From Luscinia megarhynchos (lineage: Eukaryota; Chordata; Aves; Passeriformes; Turdidae): DNA of 64,000 nt. The position numbers and the translations under genes are program-made. The stretch lies in NCBI GenBank assembly GCA_034336665.1, contig JAPFBE010000032.1:124001-188000 (forward strand), written 5' to 3'. The stretch's first letter is position 1. Each line of letters opens with the position of its first letter. The notes below the pieces were generated by a model that made no database searches, was not told where the DNA came from, and saw only the letters and a list, made by a program, of their open reading frames with translations. Positions 11,401 to 23,047 of the stretch are shown here, piece by piece.

Positions 11401-11799
11401 CCATGGGGTTTTAGACCAAGAATGGGGGGGCTTCAAAAAAATCTGTGGCATACCTGTCAAAATTACTAGACCCTGTTAGTAGGGGGTGACCCAACTGTAT
11501 TCAGGCAGTAGCTGCCACTGGTTTACTAGTAGAGGAAAGCAAAAAAATTAACTTTTGGAGGAATATAAAAAGTGCACACCCCACATGCAGTTAGAAATAT
11601 TTTGAATCAAAAGCTGAAAAGTGGCTCACTGACCCTTGAGTGTTAAAATATGAAGCAGTTCTGATAAAGATGATTTAGAATAAGTCACAGATAACCACTC
11701 CAATCTCGCTCAGTTTGTATACAGAGAATCAGTGGAAGAACTAGTACAGGATTGCTTGGAAATCATAAATTATTAAACTAAAGTGAGAGAAGATTTGGC

Positions 11800-12300
11800 C
11801 AATCAACCCCCTCAGGGAGGAGAACAATTATATGTTGATGGGTCTTCGAGAATAGTACAGGGGAAATGGATGTCAGGATATGCTATAGTGAATAAAAAAT
11901 TGGTAACTGCAGAAAAGAAAAAAATACCTTCCAGCTGGCCAGCCCAGGCGTGGGCTTGAAATATTGACACTAGAAAGAGGAACTGTGTACACTGATTCTA
12001 AGTACGCCTTTGGGGTAGTGCATACTTTTGGGAAAATCTGGGAAGAAAGAGGACTACTAAATTCAAAAGGAAGAGGACTAGTCCATGAAAAGCTTATCTC
12101 AGAAGTATTAGAAGCCTTACAATTGCCAAAGGAAATTGCTGTCTTGCACATTTGGGGACACCAGAAAGGAATCACTTTAGAAATAGGGGGAAACAACTTA
12201 GCAGACTTAGAGGTTAAAAATGCAGCTGAGTCTGGAGCAGAAAATATAATGATGGTTCTAACCCACACAGAAGAAATTCAAGATATACCAATGTTCAGTG
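11800..12300 (+). pseudogene. pol: Class I ERV RNase H remnant
   Basis: The open frame 11964-12431 (155 residues) starts inside RNase H. It contains VYTDSKYAF, where the Asp is one of the catalytic carboxylates, followed by a helix-rich stretch and HIWGHQKG near the end of the domain. The preceding segment (about 11,815-11,860) keeps a YVDGSS-like first-Asp motif in another frame. At least one frameshift therefore splits the domain. The same frame runs on toward the integrase zinc region. Confidence 0.7.
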
Positions 12301-13450
12301 AAATGAAGGAAAGAAAATTCCTAGCAATAGGAGCAAATAAAGACAATAAAGGAAAGTGGGTGTTATCTGATGAGAGGCAGTTATTAAATAAACCACTGTT
12401 AAGAAAAAATACTGGAAAGCATGCACAATAAGACTCATTGGGGTACCCAAGTGCTAAGTGATTGCTTCCTGAGAAATTTGGGTTGCATGGGAATTTCTGA
12501 AATAGCTAAGCAAATAACTGAAGAATGTGTAGCATGTCAGAAAGTAAACAGAAAAGGTCATGAGAGGGGAACACCGAGGAGGGCAAGGTTTAGCCTTACA
12601 GCCTTTTCAGAGTATCCAAGTAGATTTTTACTGAACTCTCCCAGGTGCAACAACGGAAATAAAATTTTGCTAGTAATAGTGGATTATTTAACCCATTAGG
12701 TAGAGGCAGTACCAGTGGCTAAAACTAATTCTAATGTGATATGCAAAACTCTGTTAGAACTAATCATACCCCAGCATGGGATAGCAAATAACATCAATTC
12801 AGACTGAGGAACCCACTTTACATCAAAAATACTACAGCAAGTGGTTCAAATTCTGGATATAGAATGGGAATTACACACTCCCTGGCATCCACAAAGTTCG
12901 GGACGGGTTGAAAGGATGAATCAAACTCTCAAGAGAACTCTAAATGAACTGATGATTGAAACCCAAATGACATGGGTCAAGTGTCTATCCCTAGCCTTGT
13001 TGACAATCTGAACACCGCCCAGATCGGGATTTAGGGGTTTCACCTTATGAAATGGTTTGGTTTACCTTTCCTGATTTCGCCAAATAGCATTGCCACATAT
13101 GAAGAAGGGGAGAATAGGGTCAAAAAGATGTCCTGTCTATAGCACAAGCTCTAGAAGAACTGCGGAAAAGGGAAAAAATCCCTCAGACTGCTACCCTAGA
13201 TTTCAAAAATCCATAAAGTCAATCCTGGGGACAGGGTATTGATTAAATCATGGCAAGACCAACCTTTAACCCCCTATAGAAAGGTCCTTTTTCAGATATT
13301 GCTGACCAATGAATTGGCTGTACAAACTGCAGAGCAAGGACAGACTCATGCTAACAGGATAAAAGGACTGGTAGAATAACTCTACGACTAGAGAATCATC
13401 ACTTCCACAGGAGGACTGAAAATTACTCTGAAAAAACAATGTAGTCATTG
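12300..13450 (+). pseudogene. pol: Class I ERV integrase remnant, truncated by CR1
   Basis: The N-terminal zinc-binding region (ECVACQKVN, giving the CxxC pair) lies in the frame 12421-12699. The catalytic core follows in other frames to about 13,010 and retains the sequence around the second Asp and the catalytic Glu, with in-frame stops. A C-terminal domain of the GPY type is detectable at about 13,270-13,380. The gene is cut by a CR1 insertion at 13,464, and no env is found on the far side. Confidence 0.7.
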
Positions 13451-13463
13451 GCCACAGCCACAC

Positions 13464-14703
13464 AGCTTCATGAGAGGCAAGTCCTGCTCATCAAACCTGC
13501 TTTCCTTTTATGACAGTTACCCACCTAGTTGATCAAAGGAAGCCAATTGATGTCATATTTTTTGGATTTCAGTAAAGCTTTAGACACTGTCTCTCCCAGG
13601 ATCCTTGTGGACAAAATGTCCAGCCCACAACTGGATAAAAGCATCATGTGATGGGTGAGCAACTGGCTCATGGGTTGGGCACAAAGGGTTATAGTGAATG
13701 GGATGACATCAAACTGGCCATCTGCCACTAATGGGGTTCTGCAGGTCTCCATCTTAGGCCCTGTGCTCTTCAACATTCACTAATGGCTTGGACACAGGAC
13801 TGGAAGGGATGCTAAGTTTGCATATGACACAAAACTGTGAGGAGCAGTTGATTCCCTTGAGGGCAGAGAGGCCCTGCAGAGAGACCTTGACCAATTAGAG
13901 GACTGGGCAATCACCAAGCATATCAAGTTCAACAAGGGCAAGTGCTGGATTTTGCACCTGGAATGGGGCAACCTTGAATGTATGGACAGACTAGGCAATG
14001 AGATGCTGTAAAGCAGTGCCACAGAAAGGGACCTGAGGGTCCTGGTCAATGGCAAGCTGAATATGAGTCAGCAGTGCCCTGGCAGCCAGGAGGACCAACT
14101 ATGTCCTGGAGTGCATCAGGCACAGCATTGCCAGCCAGTCAAGCGAGGGGGATCATCCCACATTGCTCTACACTGGTGCAGCCTCACCTCGAGTCCTGGG
14201 GGTAGTTTTGCTCATGACAGTATAAGAAAGATATAAAAATAGTAGAGTGTCAAAAAGAGGGCTACAAAGTTAGTGAAGGGCCTTGAGGGGAAGCCGTCAC
14301 GAGGGAGTGGTTGAGGTCACTTGGCTTGTTTAGCCTAGAAAAGAGAAGACCGAGGTCAGACCTCATTGCAGTCTACAACCTCTTTGTGAGGGGAAGAGGA
14401 AGGGCAGACACTGATCACTTCTCTGTGGTGACCAGGGACAGAACCTGAGACAATGGCCTGAAGTTGTGTCAGGGGTAGTTTAGGTTGGATATTAGAAAAA
14501 GAATTGCTACCCAGAGGGTGGTTGGGCACTGGAACAGGCTCCCGGGGAAATGGTCACAGCACCAAGCCTGACAGAATTCAAGAAATATTTGGACAATACT
14601 CTTGGGCACATGGTGTGAGTCGTGGGGATGGTGATGTGCAGGGCCAGAAGGTAGACTCAGTCCTCATGGGTCCCTTCCAACTCATCTTATTCTGTGATTC
14701 TCT
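13464..14703 (+). mobile_element. CR1 LINE fragment, plus strand, 1.24 kb
   Basis: This is the 3' part of a chicken-repeat-1 (CR1) non-LTR retrotransposon. Conceptual translation gives CR1 ORF2 RT sequence in broken frames (SFMRGKSC near the start, DVIFFGFQ soon after). It ends with the CR1 3'-UTR signature (gggtcccttccaactc...ttctgtgattctctg). It is 5' truncated, as is usual for target-primed insertion, and sits within the class I integrase. CR1 is the main evidence for an avian or reptilian source. Confidence 0.85.
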
Positions 14704-15470
14704 GAAATACCATAAGTTTCTAATAGCAACATTCAAAAATATCACTACATAAGAGTATAAGCATAATGTACATTGGGCAGGTGTCCATTAGAAAGGAATC
14801 ATATCTTTAAATTCCTAATTCTGAGTGAATAAAAGAAAGCCTCTGAAATTTGTTCAGAGGGATCTGGAAAAAAGTATAACATAGCTCCAGGAAAACAAGC
14901 TTGGTTTTTTTAAACTTGCATTTGACCCTATTCACAGCATTTCGATCAGTTAATTTCATTTTATTTTTTTTTCTGCAAAATTTCATATCACAGAACCATG
15001 CAATAGATCACAGAATCAGACTGGGTTGGGTCAGGAGGGACCACAGTGGTCCAACCTCCTTGCTTGTAGAGAGGAAAGGGTTAAAAAAAGATTATTGGTG
15101 AGGAGGAAGAGTAGTTTTTAAAAATATTTTTTCTCAATATGACTTTGCAGCTAGGGATGCTAAAAATATCCAGTCTGGGAAATTTCACATTGTTGAGAAG
15201 TGTATTTCTGTAGAAAATAATGTTGTTAAAGACTTGAAAGCATTCTTTCCATAGGTTTGGGGCCTCTTTGTAAGGGGGGAAGTTCAGAGATTGTAAAACA
15301 CAGTATGGAAAAAGATTGTGCATGCTCTGGGCCCTTTTATATGTAACACAAGGCTTAGGCCTCACTGCTTTTTGCCCCTGCCCCTGCTAAGCTGAAATAA
15401 GTTTAGAAGTGTACGTGTTCCTGTTTTGTCATCAAAATAACGCAATATTTTTCTTCACACTTCAGTGGCC
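14704..15470. other. Unassigned sequence with a small CR1 3' fragment
   Basis: No gene is recognised. A minus-strand CR1 3'-UTR fragment occupies about 14,990-15,065 (atcacagaatcag...gggttgg...ggaccac). The rest is AT-rich with no visible retroviral motif. Confidence 0.5.
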
Positions 15471-15479
15471 GTCTTGGCT

Positions 15480-16640
15480 GCTGCTGTAGTTTAGGTTTGC
15501 TAATTTTAATATACTCAATTTTCTGTTGTGAGATAGGATTAGGAGCAAAAAACAAGGCAGGCTTAAAAGGGTATAAAGATAAACTTTATTTACAACACAA
15601 AGAAAATAAGGAATTCACAATAAGATTTTCAGACTATTCCCCCCCCACCCCACCTTCTTAACAACAATATACAGAGACACTTCAGTCAGTCCCTTCACTT
15701 AAGTATTCTTTTTAATTCACTTCGGAGAGAGGGAGTTCCTTCTTTTTTTGGCTATAGGGATTTTTTTTCCCAAGAGGGAAGAAAACCAGTTCTTTCTTCA
15801 CTTTTCACAGATAGCATGCAGCCTGGGAAAAAATCTGCAAATCGTGGAACTCCTCCTATCTTCACAGCCTTCCCAAAGCTGTGTTTGTGGGCCATGTAAA
15901 ACTCATGGGGTATTACTTTTAAGGGTAAACTGTTCAAAAGCAAAAGTTCTCTTCATCTCTCTTTTCTCTGTTTGTACTTCATTTTCAGGAAAAGAGAGGT
16001 CCCCCTTTCCCTTGGGGCAAAGAATCTTCTTCCCAAACACTTCACCTTCCCCCACCCCCCATGTTTTTTCCATTATTTATAGGACTCTTTAGAGCAATAC
16101 AGTCCACCCCTATAGCATACAAAAAGATATTTCAGCCAACTTTTCACGGCGTTTAATTCCGTGCCAGGATCTCAATCTGCCCAGGCCGGGTGGGCAGCTA
16201 GATGGGCTTTGCCTCCCTATGACTGCTCCGGAGCTGGCAGCAGGGCCCCACGCCGAGCTGTGGCCATGCCGGGGGTGGGGGGGGGAGGACTAGAATCTTA
16301 GCAAAGGGCCTCTCTGCCTCTCCTCCCCCCTGGCCATCGGGGCCCCCTGGTTGAAAAATGGGGCCCAGCGGCTTCCCGAGCCCACCCCTACTTGGCCCAG
16401 GATGCATGATGGGGGGGAAGGGGGGGGGGGGGGGCAGGCCAGGCCGATATTACCTCGTGAAAGGCCAGAAATGAAAGAGACCTTTTTTTTCCGGGAGTTT
16501 GCTTTGCTTCCAAAATGTGAGTCACAGATTGAACTAAATTCTCCAATTTGTTTCCCAGACTGTCAACAACCAAACCAGCCTCCAATTGGTCCCATCAACT
16601 CACAGAGGAAGTTCTCATAGAGAAAAAACCTCTGAGTGTG
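15480..16640 (+). mobile_element. Long LTR of recurrent family D, copy A (5' truncated)
   Basis: Similarity to the family D copies at 18.8, 33.6 and 35.4 kb begins near tgttgtgagataggattagg and runs for over a kilobase. The first ~55 bases seen in copies C and D are missing or diverged. It contains an internal G-rich tract. The edges are approximate and no duplication was found. Confidence 0.6.
16410..16434. repeat. Poly(G) tract
   Basis: A near-pure G run, broken by AA, lies in a GC-rich stretch of the long LTR. It may be prone to sequencing or length error. Confidence 0.8.
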
Positions 16641-16689
16641 CCCTCCTAAGTACTTTCAATGCAAAACCAGCACACCAGTATATATTTGG

Positions 16690-17560
16690 TTCACACACTG
16701 CTCAAGCAGGGTCATTCTGGAGCACATGGCACAAGACTGTATCCATGCAGTTCTTGAATATCTTCAGTGAGGTAGACTTCACACCCTCTCTGGACAATCT
16801 GTTCCAGCTAGATCACTGCACAGGAAAGAAGTTCTTCCTCATATTTAGGTAGAACTTCCTCTGCATAAATTTCTGCCTGATGTCTCTTGTCCCATTGCTT
16901 GGCACCACTGAGAAGAGCCTGGCTCCATCCTCTTAACACCCTCCCTTCAGACACACTGATGAGGTCCCCTCTCTCTTTTCCTAATCCACCTCAGGAGACC
17001 ATTTGCCTTCTTGGTGACAAGGGCACTGCCGGCTCATGGACAGTTTGCTGTCCACCAGGGTCCTCCGATCCTTCTTCACAGAGCTCCCTTCCAGCAGGTT
17101 GGCCCCCAGACTGTACTGGTGTCCAGGGTTACTCTTCCTCAGGTGCCAGATCCTGCACTGGCCTTTGTTGTATTTATGACAGTTCTTCTCTGCCCATCTC
17201 TCCAACTTGTCAAGGTCCCTCTCAAGGTCTGCAGAGCACTCTGGGGTATAGGCCACTAGTCCCAGCTTTTAAGTCATCAACAAACTTGCTGAGGGAGGCA
17301 TCTAGCCCTTCAGCCAAGTCACCCGACGAACAAGTTAAACGCTACTACTCGCCCAATATTGCACCTTGGGCGGACACCACCAGTGACAGCCCTCCAACTA
17401 GACCCTGTGCCACTGATAGTGACCCTCTGGGATCTGCCTTTCAGCCAGTTCTCAATCTACTTCCCTGTCTACTCAGCCACTCCACAGTTCCTGAGTTTGC
17501 CTATGAGGATGTTGAGAGAGTGCTGAAAGCCTTGCTGATGTCACAGTAGAAAATATTCAC
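16690..17560 (-). mobile_element. CR1 LINE fragment, minus strand
   Basis: Minus-strand translation of 16981-17256 gives the C-terminal part of CR1 ORF2 (ERDLDKLERWAEKNCHKYNK and following), an open stretch of 91 residues. The flanking sequence continues the CR1 RT region and its 3' part in broken frames. It is a separate copy from the nested CR1 to its right because the same RT region recurs there. Confidence 0.8.
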
Positions 17561-17579
17561 TGCTCTCCCCCGCATCCAT

Positions 17580-17732
17580 CCACAGAACCATAAAATCAAA
17601 GAATGTTAAGGGTTGTGAAGAACCATAAAAACCACTTAGTTCCAACTCACCTGTCATGGGCCAGGATACCTCCCACTAGACCAAGTTTCTCAAGACCTTC
17701 TCCAATGTGGCCTTGAGTACTTCCAAGGACGG
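17580..17732 (-). mobile_element. CR1 3'-end segment left of an LTR insertion
   Basis: Minus-strand CR1 3'-UTR-like sequence ends exactly where family G copy 3 begins. Together with 18,193-18,762, 20,402-20,519 and 20,960-21,284 it may represent one disrupted CR1 copy, although some CR1 sequence between the first two segments is missing. Confidence 0.6.
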
Positions 17733-18192
17733 TGATGCCTTAAGTTTTAAGTTTTTCTAATCTGCTTGGGTATGCAGCTTTTTAGTCTTAAATTAAGGGC
17801 TACTAGGATCTTTTCACAGGGTGGTGAAGACAAAACAGTCCTATTCCAGCTATGGACTCAAAGACAATCTCTTCAAACTTCAGGCACTAAGCACAAACAA
17901 TGTGAAAAGAGGAGGGCAGGCAAGCAAGCAAGCAAGCAAGGAGGATGAAACTTCATGATTTGAGGCTATTAACTGGACAGTTGATTTCTGTATGCAAATG
18001 GACTAAAACCTACAAAAATGTGAGATCTCGTGACCAAGTTCTCTTTTGCTTCCATCTTGGAGCCATCTGGGCAGGGCCACGACTGTGGCACTGGTACTGC
18101 CAGGGTGTGGCCTTTGAAGGCCTCTCAATAAATATCCATTTTATTCTTCTTAACTCTGTCTAGCCTCTGTTCCCAGAGCATTCCTTCAAGCA
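17733..18192 (+). mobile_element. LTR of recurrent family G, copy 3
   Basis: It starts TGATGCCTTAAG, like copy 1. It shares the middle region, the poly(A)-signal area (caataaatatcc near 18,126-18,137) and the downstream CTCTGTTCC block. It is the most divergent of the three copies and contains an (AAGC)n run at 17,919-17,942. CR1 lies on both sides, so it inserted into CR1. Confidence 0.65.
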
Positions 18193-18762
18193 TGTCAAGG
18201 TCCCTCTGCATGGCATCCCTTCCCTCCAGTCTGTTGACTGCACCACACAGATTGGTGTCACCAGCAAACTTGCTGAGGATGTTCTCGATCCCACTGTCTG
18301 TGTTGCCGACAAAGATGTTTAACTGTATTGGCCCCAGCCCTCACCCGAGGGACGCCATTCGTCACCGGTCTTCATGTGAACAATGAGCCATTTACCACCA
18401 CATTTTATGCCCCCACCATCCAGCCAGTTCTTTATCCACTGAAGTGGTCCATCCATCAAATACATGTCTTTTTTAATTTGGAGACAAGGATATCATTCAG
18501 GACAGTGTCAAATGCTTTGCACAAGTCCAGACAGATGATGTCAGTTGCTCTGCCCCACCCACCAATGCTGTAGCCCCATCATAGAAGGTCACCAAATTTT
18601 TTCAGGCATGATTTCCCCTTTATAAAGCCATGTTGGCTGTTACAAATCACCTCTTTTGTTTTCCATGTGCCTTAGCACAATTTCCAGGAGAGTCTGTTCC
18701 ATGATCTTGCCTAGCATAGAGGTGAGACTGGCTGGGATGTAGTTCCCCAGGTCTTCTGCTTT
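18193..18762 (-). mobile_element. CR1 RT segment between two LTR insertions
   Basis: Minus-strand translation gives CR1 ORF2 sequence in broken frames, including a [16 protein letters not shown] block at the right end. The segment stops abruptly against family D copy B, and the adjoining upstream part of CR1 ORF2 reappears at 20,402. Confidence 0.75.
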
Positions 18763-20400
18763 CCCACCAGAATTATTTACTAATTTCCTGCTTTTAGATA
18801 GGTTTTGGAGGAAGGCAAAGAGGGCTCAAACTTTAAAAGGTATAAAGAAAAAACTTTGTTAACAGAAACTAAAAGAAAAAAATAATATCAATCAGAATAA
18901 AACCTTCAAAACACTTCTCCCCAACACCCTCTTTTCTTTCACACAGACAACATACAGAAACAAATAAATCAGTTTACCATCTCTAAAACAGTCTTTCTTC
19001 AGTTCACTTAAGGAGAGGAGTCCCTTGTCAGTCTATGGAGACTTCTCCGCAAGGAAACAGTTCTCTCATGGCTTCAATGTCACAGAGACAGCTGCCCAGG
19101 AGAATGGAAATCTGATCACTGTGTAAAAGTCCCTCCCCTTGACTTATAGCTTTCCCCCACAACTGTTTTCAAGGGCTCAGTCTTTAGCTAATGGGGTACA
19201 CTTTTATGGATGAGCAGTTCAGAAGCAAAGGTTCTTTTCATCTAACTCTGAGATCGTCTTCATCTCTGGGAACAGAGGTCTTCTTCTTTCCCTAGGGGCA
19301 AAGGGTCTTCATCACTCCTCTCTCTCTCTCTCTGTTCAAGTTTCTCATGGGATCACAGCTACTTCAACATCTGCATGTTCAGCATGGATGCCTTTGCTCA
19401 TGTCTACAATTTGAACGCACCTCCCCCCATGTTTCTTCTATGACTTAGAGTGATATTCAGTATATCATAGTCCATCACCATTGCTTACAAGAGAATTTCA
19501 GCTTAAGGCTTCTCCTCATCCCTTCCCATCTGAGACCTGACTCTTCCTTCCTTTGTCTGACCTTGATGTCTCTATGTTGGTTCTCTGTATGTCTTCACTG
19601 TCCTTTTCTTTCACTCAAGAGAGAGAATATATTTTCAGGTTTCATCTGTGCAGTGACAGAATTAATATCTTGCCCAGGCAGGGGCTGGAGCAGTTGGGGT
19701 GAAGTATTTCAGGCTGCACTGGGGGCTGGGCCAGGATAGTAGGGACCCGGCGAGGAATGGTGGTGGCTGCTCTGACTGCATTAATGTTTTTCTGGCTTTT
19801 TGCTGCTTTCAATTCCAGCCGCTGGGCTGAAAGTCTTCCCTTCCCCCCTGCCCGGCAGGCCAGGGGAAGCCCTACCCAGCCTAGTGGACCCCGGCTCATC
19901 CAGGGCCTGCAGCAGGGCAGGGCTCAAATTCAGTGAGATGTTAGCAGCAGCAGCAGCATTTCAGCTGTACCGCGGGCCTGCCTGGCTGTGCTGAGGGGGG
20001 GAACCCAGCCCTGCCAGTGCTGCAATAGAGGCAGGGTCCAGCTCAGCCGTGAGCCACGTGGGCCTGGCCTGCCCCCTGCAGCAGCCCCCCTGCCCAGCCG
20101 GCCTGTTACCTGTACTCAGACAGAAGAAAGAAGAGATCTTCCTGAGGTTTGATCATTTTAAAATGTCTGTTCACAAAAGCACATCTAACATTTTCATTGG
20201 TGCAACAATGTGTCAATATCAAAAAATCAGCCACTGATTGGTTTTTGTCAGGTCTAAAGGAAGCTGCCAAGGTCCTTACAGGGATTTATTTCCATAACTG
20301 GTTCCTTTCCTTCCTTATAAAAAAAAATAAATTAATACAAACCAACACAATTGGGCTCAGGGTCTTCATTCTCTCAGTCCCTGCATTTGCCTTTTCCTGA
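18763..20400 (+). mobile_element. Long LTR of recurrent family D, copy B
   Basis: From caccagaattatttactaat onward it matches copy D at 35.4 kb over hundreds of bases. The first ~55 bases of the family are absent. A TC microsatellite lies near 19,317-19,336. A GC-rich segment runs 19,640-20,110, and an AT-rich tail with aataaatt follows near 20,328-20,335. The right edge is set by the return of CR1 sequence, so the last 300 bp could be another insertion. Confidence 0.6.
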
Positions 20401-20401
20401 C

Positions 20402-20519
20402 TAGGGTGATAATGCTGGACCACTTACCATTGAAGACTGGAGCAGAGAAGTCATTGAGAACCTCAGTCTCCTCTTTGTCCAGGGTAGCCAGGGTCTCCTC
20501 TTTCCTTCCAGAGAGGGAT
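20402..20519 (-). mobile_element. CR1 ORF2 segment
   Basis: Minus-strand translation contains EVLNDFSAPVFNGK, a conserved CR1 ORF2 block between the endonuclease and RT domains. It lies directly upstream, in CR1 order, of the segment at 18,193-18,762. Confidence 0.75.
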
Positions 20520-20959
20520 TGTCACCAAATTACCAAAAACTGGGTAAAATAAAACTCCTTTACACCAATTTTTACAGTTAAAGAGGGCATAATATATTCA
20601 GGCTCTGGAGTGGCAGGGGGGATAACTCCTCCTAACATGCCCCTCAATTTCTACAAGCCCGTTGCTCATATACAGTAACTAAATGTATATTATAATTTGC
20701 TCATTACCATAAAAACCTTCTCATTTTCCCCCAAGTTCCCAAACTCAGTCCTTGCTTTCACTGTAGCTGCATTCCTGAGCCAGATGTCTCCTCTTTGTCT
20801 TCCAACATCCTTGCTTTGGGTAGAAATTTCTGCATGCCTTGATTCTCTGCTAAAGGTCTGCAGACACAGTGTCTTCTCTGCTAAAAGTTCACAATCATAG
20901 TGTCTTTCTAGTAAAAGCTCACAGTTACAGTAGAAATTGAATTAACCTTTTTGGTATCA
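20520..20959 (-). mobile_element. Probable minus-strand LTR inserted in CR1
   Basis: This 440-bp block separates two CR1 segments that would otherwise adjoin. Read on the minus strand it ends TTGGTGACA and contains a TATA-like gaatatattatg and an AATAAA-like signal near its end, as an LTR would. The 5' edge is uncertain and no duplication was identified. Confidence 0.4.
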
Positions 20960-21284
20960 AGCTCACATCCCTAGTGTTTCTTTTGCTTGGAAAAGCCCTT
21001 CCTGTTATCCTAGATATCCCTGGCCAGACTCAATTCTAACTGAGCCTTGGCTTCCCTAACCTTGTCCCTAGTTAGTTTCCTGCACAGTTTCCCTGTATTC
21101 CTCCCAGGCTACCTGTCCTTGTTTCCACTTCCTGAAAGCTTCTTTTTCCACTCTGAGTTTGCACTGAGCTTCTTATCCATCCATGTAGGCCTCCTGGAAT
21201 TTTTGCCCCATTTCCTCCTTGTTGGGATGCATTGCTCTTGAGCTTGGTGGAGGTGATCCTGGAATATCAGGGAACCCCTTCTAC
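20960..21284 (-). mobile_element. CR1 ORF2 segment, upstream part
   Basis: Minus-strand translation includes WKQGQVAWEEYRETVQ, a strongly conserved CR1 ORF2 block just after the endonuclease domain. It completes the order of the disrupted CR1 copy. Confidence 0.8.
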
Positions 21285-21403
21285 CCAGAAGACAGTCCCT
21301 TCCCGCTGTCCCAGAAAGTAGAACAGAATAACCATCGGGTGCTAGCCATGCCCCCCTCATGGCAATTGTAAACATTAACCCTGTTGTGGCTCAAACCAGG
21401 ACA
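21285..21403 (-). mobile_element. Short LTR 5'-end fragment
   Basis: Read on the minus strand it starts TGTCCTGGTTTGAGCCACAA, an LTR-type terminus that resembles family T for the first 14 bases only. It is probably a truncated copy of a different LTR family. Confidence 0.4.
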
Positions 21404-21404
21404 T

Positions 21405-21695
21405 TTCTTATTCTAAACCTTCCTACCATATACGTATACATATACATACATATACATATAGATATATAAAGTGCACAGGTATCATCTCCATAGTCAATGG
21501 CTGTCACTCCAAGATGTCTGTTTAGTTCATTTAGTCCATGACTGTTGGTTCTATCTGTCCTTGATGTCTTCCAGGGCAGGAGGGCTGGTGTGCTGTTGGC
21601 TGGTTGATGCATCAGGAGCTCACGACTCATGTATCTGGAGCAGTCCATCCTCATTGGACATGGAAGTTATGGCACACATACAGTTCAGCATTACA
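21405..21695 (-). mobile_element. Putative 3' LTR of the ERVL-like element
   Basis: Read on the minus strand, a TGTAATGCTGAAC start follows directly after the integrase C-terminal region. A TATA-like tatatatc occurs near the lower end. The downstream edge is not defined and no second LTR of this type was found in the window. Confidence 0.4.
21428..21470. repeat. (TA/CA)n simple repeat
   Basis: Alternating pyrimidine-purine sequence (tatacgtatacatataca and so on) lies near the end of the ERVL-like element. Confidence 0.8.
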
Positions 21696-21699
21696 GACT

Positions 21700-21841
21700 G
21701 TTCTCACTAAAAATCAAATCCCCCCTGAGGTGCACATTGTGTTTCCCTGTCCCTCTGCATTACCCAAGTGCACCTAGGTCTTTTAGCAATCCCATGGATG
21801 GGTGTGTCTTTGTTTGAGGCAAGACTAATCCAAACTGTCTT
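21700..21841 (-). pseudogene. pol: ERVL-like integrase C-terminal fragment
   Basis: Minus-strand frames encode a degraded integrase C-terminal domain with the pattern TVW...P...G...CTWVMQ. The fragment ends at the duplication flanking the solo LTR at 21,848-22,222 and continues the integrase on the other side of it. Confidence 0.5.
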
Positions 21842-21847
21842 GAACAA

Positions 21848-22222
21848 TGTCGCTATCACGTTAGGAGTCGCTTATAATAACGACAAAGAATTCTTCAGCT
21901 AGATGGCTAAAGAAGCGATTTATTAAATGACTGAACCACATTTATAGTGTGGTTCACAAACTACAAACAGGACAGCAGTCCATTGGACAATAGAAGAAAA
22001 AAAACTTTCACACAGACCGTGAGAACTGTTTTTCAGTGAAGCCCAGGTGTTAATCTTGTTATTGAATTCCTTTCTGTTTTTCCCAAATGTTATCATCCTG
22101 GGAAAGGCTCAGGCTGGAACTGAGAAAACTGTCTTAGCCTGGGAAAGGCTTCCCTAGCATGAGAAAGAGAAAAAGGTTCCGAGCCTTGCAATTTTCAGCC
22201 TGAGGCTTCAATGGTGTCCACA
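21848..22222 (-). mobile_element. Solo LTR, same family as the 25-32 kb provirus
   Basis: The element is 375 bp. On the minus strand it begins TGTGGACACCATTGAAG and ends with CGACA. The flanks carry a perfect 6-bp duplication, gaacaa (21842-21847 and 22223-22228). Its 5' half aligns with the LTRs at 25,018 and 32,045 (TGTGGACAC start, repeated TTTTCTC and TTCCCAGG blocks). A minus-strand TATA (actataaatg) and poly(A) signal (tttaataaat) are present. It interrupts the ERVL-like integrase. Confidence 0.88.
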
Positions 22223-22228
22223 GAACAA

Positions 22229-22721
22229 CACATTCCTCATATGCAGCACGGGGACTTTATCCTCTTCTACAGTACATGGAAGATTGGATTGGGCAGGGCC
22301 AGCTCATTGGTAGAGCCTTTAGTGTTAATGAACCAGGTGGCCTACATGAAATGTAGATCCCAATGTTGGAAGGTCCCACCATCCATTGTTTTCAATGTGG
22401 TTTTTAACAGCCCATTGTACTGTTCAACTTTCCCAGAGGCTGGTGCATGATAGGGAATATGATATACTCACTTAATCTTGTTTTCTGGCCCAGGTGTCTA
22501 TGAGGCTGTTTTTGAAATGAGTCCCCTTGTACGACTCAGTTCTGTCTGGGGGTACCATGTCACCACAGGATTTGCTTTTCAAAGCCCAAGATGGTGTTCC
22601 AGGACATGGCATGAGGGGCAGGGTACATGTCCAGCCATCCAGTGATTGTTTCCCCATTTTCAGCATGAGTAGAAATACAACTGGAGACCAGGGCTCAGAG
22701 CACTGCTCGACTCATGACTAA
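22229..22721 (-). pseudogene. pol: ERVL-like integrase core fragment
   Basis: Minus-strand frames encode the second half of the integrase catalytic core. They include a region around the second Asp (GTHFKNSLIDTW follows it) and the block YHIPYHAPASGKVE, whose Glu would be the third catalytic residue. Several stops and frameshifts are present. The fragment is bounded on both sides by target-site duplications of inserted LTRs. Confidence 0.65.
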
Positions 22722-22727
22722 AGTGGA

Positions 22728-23041
22728 TGCACTAGGTTTGGTAGGCCACAAGCCCTGGAAAGCTGAGGCAGAACCCTGAATAGGGAAGAAGAAGGTAGGC
22801 TTGGTGTGCTTTGTTTTAGATAAATCATGCAAGACCATATGAGCCCTATGCTGGTCTGTACAGGTCTGTGCAGACGGCCTGTGCAGAGCTCTTTCTGATT
22901 AAGTAATGTTACTTAGAAACACCAATCGTGTGGTTGTGCTATTTTTTAGCTATAGTTGAAAAGGTATATATACTGAAGTGTGAAATCAATAAATCGGCCT
23001 CATGCTTGCATCAAACAGGGATCTCATCTCTTTGTTATGCA
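22728..23041 (+). mobile_element. Small LTR inserted in the ERVL-like integrase
   Basis: This 314-bp segment starts TGCACTAGG and ends TTATGCA. Flanks are agtgga (22722-22727) and agtggg (23042-23047), a 6-bp duplication with one mismatch. A TATA box (tatatata) near 22,963-22,970 and a poly(A) signal (caataaat) near 22,987-22,994 show plus orientation. Removing it brings two integrase fragments into register, which supports the limits. Confidence 0.65.
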
Positions 23042-23047
23042 AGTGGG

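Noticed and set aside
16887..17549. A 220-codon plus-strand open frame
   Set aside because: It is antisense to CR1 ORF2, which is recognisable on the minus strand of the same interval.
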